DNA of 64,000 nucleotides from Tubulanus polymorphus (lineage: Eukaryota; Nemertea; Palaeonemertea; Tubulaniformes; Tubulanidae). Positions 23,711 through 36,400 of this stretch are shown piece by piece. A program made the position numbers and the translations under genes. Position 1 is the stretch's first letter. Each line of letters starts with the position of its first letter. The notes below the pieces were generated by a model, which was not told where the DNA came from, made no database searches, and was given only the letters and a program-made list of their open reading frames with translations. Location of the stretch: positions 1,566,001 through 1,630,000 of the forward strand of contig NC_134035.1 in assembly GCF_964204645.1 (NCBI RefSeq), given 5' to 3'.

Positions 23711-24590
23711 TCACTCTTTCCCCATCCAGTTTGTATTTATCTAACTCTCTTCATTCTGTTTGCCCCATTTTCCCCATGCCCCAATGCCCTACCCATCTCT
23801 CACTCCCTCTCCCATCCCTCACTCCTCACCCTCTCACTCCCCCTCCCTCTCACTCACTCCCTCACTCCCTCTATTCTCACCCCTCTGTTTCTCTCTATTT
23901 CCATTGTTATTCTGTGATGATCAAAATCTCACCATGGTTTCGCACGGTTCAGGTGTTGATGTAATCGCGTTCTGTACGAGACAATCTCAGCGTCGATCTA
24001 GACGCAATGATACGCATCTCAAATCACAACAGTACAACAGTTCGTTAGATTCATTCTTTCGTTTATTCTAAAAACTGTAAGTTTGATCACCGGATTTCGT
24101 GTTGTAATTAATCAGTTGAACCGTTCCGCTATCGTGTGGGTGTGTGTAAGATATGATAGATTCATTAGAAAAAAAAGATTCAGATTTCAACATGATTCGC
24201 ACAGATTCGCGTAGGAATGATTAACTCTTTACTCGGTAGCAATTGACTCAATACGATATTTCTGCGTAAGTAACCGTTTAACCTCGTCTTGCGGTTTGCG
24301 GTTTAGTAACTCTAGTTATCAGCGGCTGTTTAATATATACAGATATATATAAAGGTCATAACTTATTCATTCATTCATTGATCAGATTGAAGGTTTTCAT
24401 CGCTGTCTGAATCAACTTCCACTTATAAGCCGTAACAGATCAAGGTAAAGAGTGAACAGAGGCTGCTCGAATATATAGCAATTCAGTATATATATATACC
24501 ATAACCTCGTTTTCACTGTTTTCACTAACTGACGTCTATCTAATTTATCTATTTATTTATTTTTAAGTTAAACCGATTAATAAGATAAAG

Positions 24591-24704
24591 GATAAATGAA
24601 GAAATCCCACACTTCGAATTTGAAATTATGCTAATGTGGTTTCGTAATAATAAATTTGATAGTATAATTTCAAATTCGAAGTGTGGGATTTTTTTCATTT
24701 ATCT
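24591..24704. repeat. Long hairpin (inverted repeat) element
   Basis: Arms of 28 bases are perfect reverse complements: 24602-24629 (AAATCCCACACTTCGAATTT...) and 24664-24691. An outer pair, GATAAATGAA and TTCATTTATC, extends the pairing. The loop is about 34 bases. It resembles a foldback MITE and would make a stable RNA hairpin if transcribed. Confidence 0.8.
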
Positions 24705-25767
24705 ACAGTTTACACGGATTATAGCGTTTATTCGACAACTAAGATAAAGGGTGTGTATAGGGCCTACTTTATCCGTACCAAAAATCAGGATTGTATCTAT
24801 CTTAGTTTCTGAGATATAAAGAACCACGGATCGACGTATCTCAACTTCATGGCGAAGTCATTTTTTCAAAAACGTCAGGAAATGTTTTTTAGAAAATACA
24901 TTACAGTCATTGAATGTGGATCTGTTTAATGTGGATCGCGATCTTATCCACATGGTCGACTTATACGTAAATGTATAATGTATGTAAAAATATGATGTAA
25001 GATTTAAATTTCTGATAAACTGGATGAATTTCATCCGTCGTCGCAACTGATCGAAATTTAACTGCAATCTCTTATAATCAATGTATCACCTGGTGGCTGT
25101 TTTTACATCAGTCATAAAAGGACTTTCACAAAGAAAGTTACACCCTCAACCATATGGCTGGCTAGCCTGAAACTTGGATTGTTTTGATGTCTTACAGTTT
25201 GTTTGTTATGATTTGAGGGGATGAGTATCCCTCGTATCTTACCATGTATTCAGTCCTAGGGTCTAGGGTCTAGAAACCTTCTCGGTCGTTCCCCCTGATG
25301 ATAGAAAAAACTTGAAAGGCCTACATATGTATTATATATAATCAGTATAGAAACTTCGATGTCAAACATCGGGTTAAAATGAGTTGGGTTGATTGTTATT
25401 ATGTAAACAAAATATCAACAAACAACCACCAGCATGCCAGACTCGAAGGTTCTAAGGTTTGGGGGGGAAGGGGGGTGGGGGGAACAGACAAACATGCCAT
25501 GATCATCATTATAACAACAGTTGAAAATATAAATATCCTCAGCAGTGTTAACCCTTAGGCTATTTATCTAACAAGGTGCCTGAACACATGAGGCAAACAT
25601 TGGACGGAACAAGATACGTTTTGGGAAAATCTGATGCATTCCATACTTTTGCTTCTGGACCGACATACACAAAAATCTTTGGATAATCTGATGCATTTCG
25701 ACTGCTTCTAAACTCGCTAAAATCATCTCTTAACGATTGGCATGATTCTTTAAGCCCTGCATGCACA

Positions 25768-25905
25768 AGGCTGGGAAACTCAGAAACACTGAATCAAACT
25801 TGTTTGATCTTAGAAACATTGTTCCCCGAAACTGTGTTTCTTGTAAACGCACAAGACAGGGAAACGCTCGGAAATATTCTTTTTCTGTAAGTCGTGTGCA
25901 TTGGA
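25768..25905 (+). repeat. Dispersed repeat, copy 2 (pairs with 12038-12180)
   Basis: It matches 12038-12180 in the same orientation, as described there. The 68-codon minus-strand ORF next to it (25560-25766) shows an internal duplication (RNASDYPKIFVYVGP and WNASDFPKTYLVP) and may be part of the same unknown element. Confidence 0.6.
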
Positions 25906-26137
25906 CTTAACGTAACACAAGATGTGTTATCTGTCAGTTTAGGGCTCAGTGGAGAGTTACACCAACATACATGATAGACCTATTATATCGTTTATCAGGA
26001 CCGTGAAATGAATCTGGCTCGTAATAATCCAGCGAGATTGGCTGAGGGTCGATCCAAAAAATATCACGGTCAATGTTGTTTTGCCCCTACCTGGTTCCAG
26101 GTGAAGGTGGTGGTGGTGGTCGTGCACTGTCCAAGGA

Positions 26138-26461
26138 TAGGAGAGATGGGAAGAGATAGAGGGTGATTTAGGGGAGAATGAGCAAGAGACTAGAGAGAAA
26201 GAGTTGAAGAAGAGAGAGCAAGAGATAAGATATTCTCTATGGGTGTTCATTAGCCTCTTTAGCCTGACTCTTCTTACTTGGCAACCGTTGATAATGAAAT
26301 CTGTTGTTATTGATGATGAGAGCGTCGTAGCAACAGTAACTAATGCGAGTAGAAGCAAAACAGGAAGATCTGGAACAGATAAAAAGTGTAAGCCTAGAAA
26401 AAACCTGTCGTGTTTGAGGGATAATGTTCGTCTTATAGTTCAAGGTTCGGGTTTATTCTAG
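26138..26461 (+). CDS. Unassigned 107-codon ORF with charged region and a membrane-like segment
   Basis: The frame is open from about 26138 to TAG at 26461, with no ATG until the middle. It begins with a highly charged glutamate/lysine stretch (ENEQETREKELKKREQEI), continues into a hydrophobic segment (SLWVFISLFSLTLLTW) and then a polar tail with two cysteines. The charged half comes from AG-rich DNA and could be chance. No family is recognised and no splice sites are convincing. It may be part of a transposon or nothing at all. Confidence 0.2.
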
Positions 26462-27078
26462 AATTGTGGAACAGTATCTGTACATGGTGTGACTTAGTAA
26501 ACAGCAACGCTCAAAGTTTCATTGTATTCTAAGCATAAGTCCAAAAAAGATCTTCAGTCTTTTGATACTTGTCATACAAAACTTCAGTAGATTTTCATAG
26601 AAAAAAATACTCTTTAACTCGGTCGAACAAAAAACGGCCACAGTATGAAGAAAAACTAAGCGTGTATTTTGACGTTTCGACTCAATTTTGGAGCGATTTT
26701 AAAACAGATGTATTACACATTGAACTCAATATAAGCAGTTGTAACCATAAGACATCTGTTACAACTACGCTGCTTTGAAAAAATACTGTAGCTCATAGAA
26801 TTGAGTCAAAACGTCAAATTCTCTATTCGTTTTTCTCCATATTGTGATTTTCTTCAGGTGTAAAGTTGTGAGGTCGGATAAAAAACCGAGATCGTCTCTA
26901 AAATTGATAAGCTTCGGCTCAAAGATAAGATGGGTGTTAAGTTGTTAGGTATTGCTCGTAGGGTCAGCTATATGAACTGATGATGGGGGCTGACGTTGAT
27001 CTGGAATGTCTTGCACTCCTCAATCTAAGCGTTTGCCTGAATGGTCACTACAACCTTTTTCTTCTTTTTTCTCAACAG

Positions 27079-27142
27079 GTATAAATCGTCACGTTCACCA
27101 CTTCGCTCGGACCTAGTCATGTGACCTGACACACGCGTCGTC
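27079..27142 (+). promoter_or_regulatory. 5' UTR part of RasGEF-gene exon
   Basis: A very good acceptor (CTTCTTTTTTCTCAACAG, to 27078) precedes the start codon by 64 bases. This shows that transcription starts further upstream and the message has at least one 5' non-coding exon. Confidence 0.7.
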
Positions 27143-27409
27143 ATGACGACGAACATACAGGAATTGCTGTGGTCGGACGAGTATAAAGACTTCAGCGATT
27201 TCGTGTTGATCGAAAGCGCGTTCGTTCTGGTCACTCAACGCAGCCACGGTACGAAGAACGTGCACGCCGCGTTGACCAACGATAAACTGATTATAGCGTT
27301 ACCGCCTGACGACCGCGTCGATGGCGGAAACGACCTTGAACTCGCTAAACTGGTGCCGTTGCCGTTTTTAGATGTCTCGATCATCGATAAACAAAGAAAG
27401 CGTCTGCAG
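27143..27409 (+). CDS. RasGEF gene exon 1: start of GARIN-like domain
   Basis: The exon has 89 codons from the ATG at 27143 and ends CTGCAG/GTTAGT in phase 0. The protein begins MTTNIQELLWSDEYKDFSDF and continues VLIESAFVLVTQRSHGTKNV. Near the end it reads LELAKLVPLPFLDVSIIDKQ. The pattern of a short leader, a YxxF motif, ESxFVxV and LELxxLxPLxFxxxSIxD matches what I recall of the conserved region of GARIN/FAM71 proteins (Pfam PF12480). The domain continues on exon 2. Confidence 0.85.
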
Positions 27410-30400
27410 GTTAGTAACCGCTGGTTCAATCACAAGTTCATCAATTTTTCACCAAGTTTTCTTTTAACCCTTTCAGTGCTGACTATTTGATACACGAAAG
27501 TGCTGGGGATAATTTGAAAATTGTAAAAATTCCTCCACTGCGTTGAATAATGGGCAAACTGCTTTAGCGCATCTACACCGCGGTGCGATGTATCGTTAGT
27601 TACTGATATTTCATTATGTTTGACAGGTGCTGCCATCTTTTCATTGAATCTAAAACTAATTACTAATAACATCAACTTAGCAAAGTCAAACATCGATTAT
27701 ACACCGCACTGCAGTGTAGACCATGGCAAGGGTTGAATCGTAGCTCAATCCTCTGTTCCCCGCACACTAATGTCAAGTACATAGCGCAAACTCAGCGCTA
27801 CAAAAATATATCAAATTTACTTACTATGGCATAGGCCTAGTCAATGATATCAAGCGAGTTAGGAAAATAGATTTTATAGTTAGCTTATTCTGGGGTTGTT
27901 ACATATAGTCTGGATCCTTGTCTGGTTCGCCAGCGAAGATGATTTTAAAAAAAACCTATACTGGTCCGACGTTTTTGGTCAGGCGAAATGATGTAGTTAT
28001 TTCAATGTGCGTGACAGCAGTGCGTATAATGGGTGTACGCTTCACTCGGTTATCACCGGGTTAATAAACCGCCTGCAGACGACACCAATCTCCCCTCCGT
28101 CTGTCCGCGTCTACAAACTGTCACTGATAATGATGTATAATTTTCTTGTCGCGAAACTGAAATCGAAAATGCCGTAGGAATTCTGCTCACTGAAAAAGCT
28201 GACCGAATATCGGTGGCAAAGAAATACCGCCGGCGGCTGTGTGCGTCAATAGAATATAACAGCAGTGAGGATGGGGCGACTGCTTCTAAGGAGTACCAGC
28301 ACACACCAGATGGCGCAATAATACACTGTTATTCGTAACGAAAGAATAAGTTCATTTTCAATGAAATTCAAATCGGATTTTCAGGCCGAATACAATCAAT
28401 TAGAGTCATCAAATAGATAAGATTCACATTTTCATATCGTATCGATTTCACTGAAAATTAATGATTTGCTTAATGGACCTAAGTTGATTTGAATTTAATT
28501 GAAATGTAGAAGAATTAAGAGCGTGGTAACCCAGTAATCAGTAGCAACAGGGGGTAACCACTGACATGGAAAACCTGGAAAACTTAGAGAAACTGACGAA
28601 TTTTACCAAAAACCTGGAAAACTCAGGGAATTCGGATAATATTATTGACCGCGTGTTTCTTCGTCGATACACGATTCAATGAAAAATGAATAAATCGTAA
28701 CATTTTAAACCAGCAAATTTCTCTGATTCACCGAGTATTTTGTGTAATCGCATGGAAAAATCAGGGAAAACTCTGGGATTTTGTAAATTGATAATTTGAA
28801 TGGGGGCCACTACGGTAAGAGGGGCCGGTAGCCGATGATTCATGATGAATTTGAGCGTAAATAGTGCGGTCAATGACAATCAATCGCGATGTGTCTCGAT
28901 AATTTCTATATCACCTTTCTGTTCACAAGTGAGCCATTTACGATCGCTTCACAAATATGATATAACTCTATTAGTCAATAGTCACTAGTGCTAGTCAATC
29001 TAATTTCCTCATTAATTCAGTTTCTGTTCATCGCAAATCGATTTAAAAGTTGAACCGTTTTGCAAAAGAGAAATCCGAGTAGATGTAAACATAATGAATC
29101 GGCCAATCAAATAGCCACTTGAATGCGGGGGTTCTTAAATTAACTATTCAAAATTCTCCACTGGAGAGAGGACCTTTCACTTTTAAAAGCTCTTAAGTTC
29201 ATGTGATATTGATTCTTGACGGGTTTCGATAAAGCGAACAATATTGGATATGATATTTAATAATCGCAGTTAAGAGTACGCAGTGAGTGTGGTGGAGTGC
29301 GTATTTGACTAACACTGAATGGGAATCGTGGAATCATAGATTCCGTGAAATCTGGCTAATGAATCGTATTTACTCACAGCACCGCGGACGACACCGGGCG
29401 ACGTCGTCCGTTTATAGAATCAACGATAACTTTATTTAATTAACGCTAAATTTGTCGTAAACGAAATCAGAAGAATTACTCGCCGTGCGTGGGGTGTGCG
29501 TGTTGGGTAATGATTCATTCCGGTGTTTGATGAGGGGGCGTTCATTAATAACAACCAATTTAAAAAACGAATAAAAACACTCATCTCTTCGGTTTTAAGG
29601 GTAAGCCACAATCACGCAGTGACGTTAGCCACCTTCACACTATGGTATTTCATCCTCGCTTGCCAGATTTTGATTTGATTGCCTCTGGCTGTAGTTCATG
29701 CCAACGCAAACTCTGGCTGCAAACCCTTCATTGCTCTTACACCACCCAAGATTTCTCAGGCAGACGGGTTGCCACGCGGGTTGCCACGCGGCAGCTACCA
29801 GTCTATTGCAAATTGTCCTGTTCCATTCTAGAACAGATCAATTTCGGCCAACTTAAAAAGACCATCCGATTTGGCCCGGGTCAAACTGGCCGGACCAGGC
29901 AGAGTCAAAACTGTCACTTGTTATTAAGATACTATCAAAACAATGCTATGGCAAGTGAGGTGAGTTACTGCCACGACTAATTAGGGTTCACTAAGAATAA
30001 TTGGTCACGGTCCAATCTTTTTGGAAGGGCCAAATTTGGTCCGTGCCAAACAGGTTTCCCATTAGGCGGCACTGGATAATATCTCCTTTCATAGTTCAAC
30101 GCGATAAATAGGAAAAACTTCACCATCATTTGAGGAGTTGTTTTTAGACGACATTAGTATGTGTCACTGTACGAGATTATCTCGTTGCGGTTAAAGCTGA
30201 CAGCGACCGCGATTAATAGCAGAAACCAGCCGCAACCGGTTTACAACATCACAACTGTTGAAGTGATTCAAGTGAAGATGTGTCTAGGTCTATGTGTACA
30301 TTGTTTAAAGCATCTAGTTTTATAGTTGCTTTAGACTACTCCACATCACAACCCGGACAGTGCCTGTCTATTCTCCGGCTTCTGTGAGACCCCATCCTCC

Positions 30401-33400
30401 CTCTGCAGGGATTCGAACCTGATGGCATCGCTACACTCAGCCACGGCACGAACCCCTGCATCCGTAGACCGGGTGCGCAGGTACATGCGCAGCTTTCCGA
30501 ACGAAAACTGGCGGCACCAATCAGATTGCTCGTTGTATAATCGTTGAGGCAAATTTCAAGGAAGAACTATAAATGGGAAAACCTGGGCTAAAATAAAACG
30601 GGATTTCTGATTGGCTAAAAATCACATCATCTGAACTGCGCATGTATCTGCGCATACGGTCGATTATGGCAGGGTTTCGTGCCGTGGCAATCTCGATGCC
30701 ATCAAGTTCGAATCCCTGCCGGGGGAGGATGGTGAGACCCTCTCGTACTGTCTATCTGTGTGTCTGTCTTTTAGTTACTTAGCTTCATTAATAGTGGGTC
30801 GATTTGGAAACAACTTGGGTACGATGTTCATTTGTGGGTCACACTCAAACGTGGTGAACGGATAATAGGATAAAAACCCAATATGTACAATTAAAAGAAT
30901 TTAAAATCGAGAATTTATTTCTAAAATGTAAAAACACGACGTTTCAATCTTACACTAGAGATCATCATCGTCAGGTCATACTTTTAATTGTACTTAGTAA
31001 AAAGCTTTTTAAACTTAATAAACCGAGCTACGTAATATACTATTTTCAATACATATTTGCAATACACATGTCTATTTGTGGCCCGGTGCGGCACCTAGCT
31101 GCGAAAGAGTAGTAGTAGCTGAATGATAAAATGACCTTCCGATAGCCTATTTTGGCATAGGTTTAATTGTAGGATCACAATGAGAGTGAACCATACATCA
31201 ACGACCGGCACTCACGTGTGGAAACCACCACGGTATATGACACCGGAACTGTAGATGAAGTGAATCGAGTGAAGATGTGTTGAGATCTGATACGTGCCGC
31301 GTTAAAAGCGAGCGGCGTCTAGTTTTACGGTTGCTATAGAGTTCCCGCCCTACGACACTGTCGCCGAGTCACCCCCACCCCTCTAGTCGTCGGTCGTTCG
31401 ATCAATTCGTTCAACAAACAATGCGATGTTGTCACATGTGATACTGTTTGTATACGTACACACTCTTCTCGTGCTGTTCGTTCGTTCGTTCAATTCATTT
31501 GAATTATATCATATTCAGTTGGTTCGGATCGGAATTAGTAGTACTTCTATTGCAGCAATTAGTACGCGTACACGTCAATGTGCATGTGTGCAGCCTGTTA
31601 TATCTGGAAATATGCCGTTGAACCATTGAACTATTTGCTTATGGTCGGACACAGCGTTTCAAAAATGAATGGTTTGTGAATAGTTTTGGAGATAGCGCGC
31701 AGTTGACGTTTTGTTTTTTGTTTTGATCAGATTTTCGAGATACGCCTTTTAGAAGAGAGCGAGTCTTCATCTTCCATCTCGTATTCATTACGTCCAACAT
31801 AATCATCCAGTTTCACGCGTAATTAGGCGTTTATGGCGATTGGAGATCCGAGGACAGAGCAGAGGATAATCGAACAATGGGATACGGGAATGGAAACTAG
31901 ATACAACGGGATAGATACAATGGGATATGGAAACTAGAGACAGATATCTCCGCTATTGCTCGGATTCAAATAACTATTTTAACTTGAACGCGCACGAGGA
32001 ACGACTTTGAATTGTTGTATTTTGTTGATATGTCGCTACGTAAGCTGCTCAGTCGCCGATGCGATCTCGAAGCGAGTAGATAACGTTATTGCGGATTGTG
32101 AAATTTATATTTTACGGATTATTATCGACGCGCTGTAGACGTCGTCGTCGTCGTTACAAACACATCCGACATATTGCGCTAACTGCGTATTAAACAGTGT
32201 GAAAATATGGGGGATATTAGTTTTCGACGAAAATCGATTCGATTTAATAATACTCGACGCATTACCTCGACGCATTGTACCCCGTTTCTCGGTAAACGTG
32301 AAAAAAAGCTACCTACGCGCGCGGATTTCTGTCGTGGTTTTGTGTTTCGTTGAACGACACATTTCGTCCTCGAGATAATGCGTAATGCGATTCGGAGAGA
32401 GGGAGAGAGAGGGGGAGAGATTCGTTAGAATTTGTCGCCACGTCAAATCGGAAGCCGTTCTTATCGACAGACGATAAAATGCTTTTTTGTTTTCTTTATT
32501 TTCGCGTAGCCGAATTCGTCGACCGAACTAATAGTTTCTATAGTTACGATTTACGTTAACAGATTGTTCGGCGCGTCTATTCGTAAAAAGCAACGTTTAA
32601 CGGAATAGCTTTAAACGCCTCCCTACCCCCCACTAACGCCGGGCTGTGATTTAATAAAAGGGACCCGTATTCATTTGTTCGGCGTATTAGAGAACAATGA
32701 ACGTCCGACCGAGGACTACTGCACGCCATGTGACAGAGCGAGCATGGAGCATCGCGTTTTAGCACGATAACAGTCGCAACTTCAAACGCAATTCGAGGTG
32801 TCAATTACATCAATAATATGAATCACATCATCAGAGAGTTCATCATTTACGGATAGATAAACCGTTTGCAATAGATTTGCAATTTTCGCTTGTGACAACA
32901 TTTGAGTTTTCATCATTCACGAATAAACCACGCGGAATTGATTTATATTTTTCGCCATTTTGACGCTTATGATAGAAAAAAACGGAGAAAAGCGTAGATA
33001 TGTGAGAGATGATTGTTAGATATTTTGTACGCAGTAAGGGATATGATAATTAAACATGTGGGATGTTAATATATTGTTGGACGGTGATTCGAAGCGTTGT
33101 AAACTGACTCGATACGCGAAATATGTAAGTTTTATGCGTTGAAGATTTTCTCGAATCTGCAAAGCGAGTTTTCTGGGGGATATCAAAGGGTTGAATCCTG
33201 GACGTCGGTCTGTTGTCATAGATTTGCATATCAAATTTTCCCCTAGGGGCGAGTCTTCAAATGCACAATTGTCAATTTAATGGTGTCTATCGGCTTCTCA
33301 GGACAACCTACCTTTGTATCAGTACTAGTTGAAATGAGGGTTTGGGTATTGGGTAGGGCCTATATTTAGAGTAGGCTAAGTGTTCTAAGGATGGAGTAGG

Positions 33401-36400
33401 TTCATGGTAGTGTAGGCCACAGGATAAGTGAAGGATAAGGCCGAGTGGAGGTAATATCGTGAAAACCCACGATATAATACAAATATAGAAGATCAAAAAT
33501 GAAATTCAATTTATCAAGAATTAAAATCAAAGACAGTTTGAGAGAACTGAGAGGTCTCGAATCTTAGCTTGAAATGTATACGGAATCGTAGATTCTCATG
33601 GAATCTCGATCAGTTAATGCTCATGTATATAGTATATCAGTTCACCTATAAGTGTTGGCACCCGGTGTGATATAATCTTACTCTCTTCTAGTTGCCCGTA
33701 GTTATTGAATATGTTTGTTTTATAGCGTTATCAAAACAGTATTTCTAGCTGTATAACCTTCACACACTGCCGAGCATCATCATCAAAATAACGATAAAGT
33801 TGTGAATGTACAGGTGTGAGGAGGAGGAACGTGTGTTGTGCCCATTAAAACCCGCCGTGCGCCATAAACCATGTCACGCTGCCTCGGTCTGTTGCGTTTT
33901 ATGCCCTGCTAAGGTTACCCACGGAATTTCTTCGTTCTTTTTTCATGCCTCTAACCATTGAGCGCCACTCGCGGGACATCAGTAGGTTACAATTATTTTA
34001 CCTTTTTACCTTTCCCCCCTCGACTAGCAGAGAGACACTCGGGACGTCGATAACAGGTTGACTTGTCTTAGTCACTTTCAAACCACTGGGTACGTTCAAG
34101 GCATTAACAAGTTCAAGGTTTCCTTTTTCTTTGACATGCTGAACCCTACTAAGCACATTATCAACAGGTTCAAGGTTTTTTATATTTGCTTCATCCCGCT
34201 GAGTATTGCTCAGGACATTATTAGCAGAGCCTTCTTTACCTTCCAACCCACCAAGTACCACTGCAGGCATTATAAACAGCAGATTGTCTTTAACCCCTTA
34301 AACCAATCGGTATTGCTCAGGGTATCATCAACAGGTTCAAGGATTTCTTTTTTCCTATAAACCACAGAGTATTGCTCGGGACATTATCAGCAGGTCTATA
34401 GTTTAATTCTATTTGTTCTATAAGCCAAAGGTTTATGACCAAAACACTCCAGGGCTGCCATAACCGGGACTCGGAAGCCATGAACCACCGGGCGGTCCCC
34501 GTGTTAACGTTGTAGACAGGATCTCTTCTTGTGATGCCTTTAATTCACCATTAACCGCAATCAGATTTCTCAGATTATCTGTCATTAAAACCATTTTCAA
34601 TATTTCTCGTTAACAGCAATCTTCGATTTTTCACAAACATTTTTCAAATTCCATAAATACATTAGTAATAGGAGTAGTTGTTATACATGAACGCATGCAT
34701 GCTATTCATGTATGCTGATATTTCAAATACGTTCTGCTGTGACAACTCTCTCTCTCTCTCTCTGTCGCCTACTCCGATTACATTTATCAATGAATAAAAT
34801 CCATATCTTAATCACCTCAACATATGTCGACATTAAATTGATGTACATTTAACGTGATACATTGTACACCCGTACTTTGAAAATGACTCTGGCGCCGGTC
34901 GTTCGCACGCTCGCTTGCCACAGGTAGCTCTGGACATGTGTTTTTTATGATACCAGTAGACTCTGCTTAAGTCTGACCTTTTGACTTGACAGTGATACCC
35001 GAGTTGGATGGTACAGTAGACTACTTAGTGCTGACTGATTGAGATAATTTGAAGATTTTTGTAAATTCGGCCCCAGTGCTCTGTATACCAGGCATACCGC
35101 TGAAGATCATCTGCACCATGGTGCGATGTATCTTTAGTTACTCATATTTCAGAATGTTTGACAGGTGCTGCCATCTGAGATATTCACAAATTACTAGTTA
35201 CACCAATACACTGCGATGCGGTGTACTAGCAAAGTCCATCATCGATTCATACACCGTACAGTGGTGTAGATGCACTGTATTACGACTTTTTCTAATAAAT
35301 GCTTTGTTTTCTAATTACAGGTGAATTTGCTCAACAATGAAACGATTTATTTGGAATTGCGTGAAAACGGCGGCGCTAACAACGCGAACGTCTGGAACGA
35401 TTGGGAAAATAAAGTGCAGTCGCTTCGTAAAAACGATGACGACGCCGCAACCAGCGACAAAACATCGGACAAAAAATCATCGGGATGGGGTAGAAAGAAA
35501 AAAGACAAAAAGCAAAAAGAAAAGAAGAAAGACGCGGCGGATAAAACGAAGAAAGATAAAAATGACGTCGGGGATGAATTCGACGGCGAGTTAAAAACTA
35601 AACTCGACGAAACGTTGCCGTTAGAAACGGCGGGCAGTAAAACCGACCACGATTTAGACGAAGAAGATGACGATGATTTAGACGCGGTGATCGCCGACTT
35701 GAAACAACTCGATTTAAAAAACGATGATTCCGACGATTCAACCACCGATTCAAAAAACGGATCAACAACCCATGGTTCAAGCGATTCAGCTGTTGCCACC
35801 GAAGACGACGACGAAGTCAAGGTCGAGGAGGAGCAACGGCAGACGCAGCGGACGAAGCAGCAGATGAAACCGGAGCCATGGGTTACGCCATTATCGAAGC
35901 GAACTACCGTCTCTAAAAACGAACAATTTCAGAAATTTGGCGCGACGTCGTTGAAGACGTCGGCGCCGGCGGCGTTTATACGTCGCATGTCGCTCGGAAT
36001 ATCTAACATCCTCGGTTTGGAAAAACCGAAAGCGGTGCGCGCCACGCGTGGTGGCGCGCGTTTACGCAAAGCGTTATCGATGTCGGACTTCGCCGCGGCG
36101 AGTCCGCATTTTATCTGTAACCGTTACATGTCGGAGGCAGCTTTCATCGACCGAACAGTATTATTGAAGTGGTATTCGCTACCGAGTTTACTCGACGGTG
36201 ATCCGATCGTATTCAGCAGCGTCGATTCGCCGTCTGCTACCGTCTCGACGAAGGTATGAACTATTTTTACGACGCTGCTACTTTACTATTGATTAATTGA
36301 TTTGACTAATATCATTAAGTGCGTGAACAGGGTTGCGCCGCTGACCACGGAATCAGGGTTTAAGTCATTAGTATTTTGTTTAAAACCCTAAAAAATCAGG

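Larger units (their letters stand above)
18196..27078 (+). other. Putative 5' UTR intron of the RasGEF gene, repeat-rich
   Basis: If exon 17996-18195 belongs to the RasGEF gene this is its first intron. It holds a TTAA-flanked MITE (19318-19615), a 57-bp tandem repeat (21231-21496), a minisatellite (23371-23710), a long hairpin (24591-24704), a dispersed repeat (25768-25905), a G-rich run (25459-25482) and one odd ORF (26138-26461). The long proline/serine ORFs at 23276-23964 arise from the minisatellite and following C-rich sequence. No other gene could be supported. Confidence 0.45.
27410..35320 (+). other. First coding intron, 7.9 kb
   Basis: The donor is GTTAGT and the acceptor TTTTCTAATTACAG. 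Just inside the donor (54 bases) and just inside the acceptor (about 40 bases) lie two copies of the same TTAA-type MITE in the same orientation. Between them are a MITE-like stretch (28553-28815), two inverted SINE-like repeats (30352-30776), a hammerhead-like element (30885-30993), a CpG-richer stretch near 31700-32560 without a clear frame, and a degenerate tandem repeat (33998-34400). No other gene could be supported. Confidence 0.75.

Noticed and set aside
23276-23964. ORFs of about 210 codons in two frames, serine/proline/leucine rich
   Set aside because: They are produced by the minisatellite at 23371-23710 and the CT-rich tract that follows; two overlapping frames are open at once and there are no splice sites or domains.
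26569-26830. Possible exon near 26569-26778 with inverted words (GTTACAACTACG, ACGTTTCGACTCAATTTT and its partner)
   Set aside because: The sequence folds back on itself (GACGTTTCGACTCAATTT versus AATTGAGTCAAAACGTC), so it is a foldback repeat; no coding context.
29642-29980. 112-codon plus-strand ORF
   Set aside because: It runs into a GGCCAAATTT-type repeat and has no motif.
35347-35820. 157-codon minus-strand ORF, serine/phenylalanine rich
   Set aside because: It is the antisense shadow of the lysine- and aspartate-rich linker in RasGEF exon 2.
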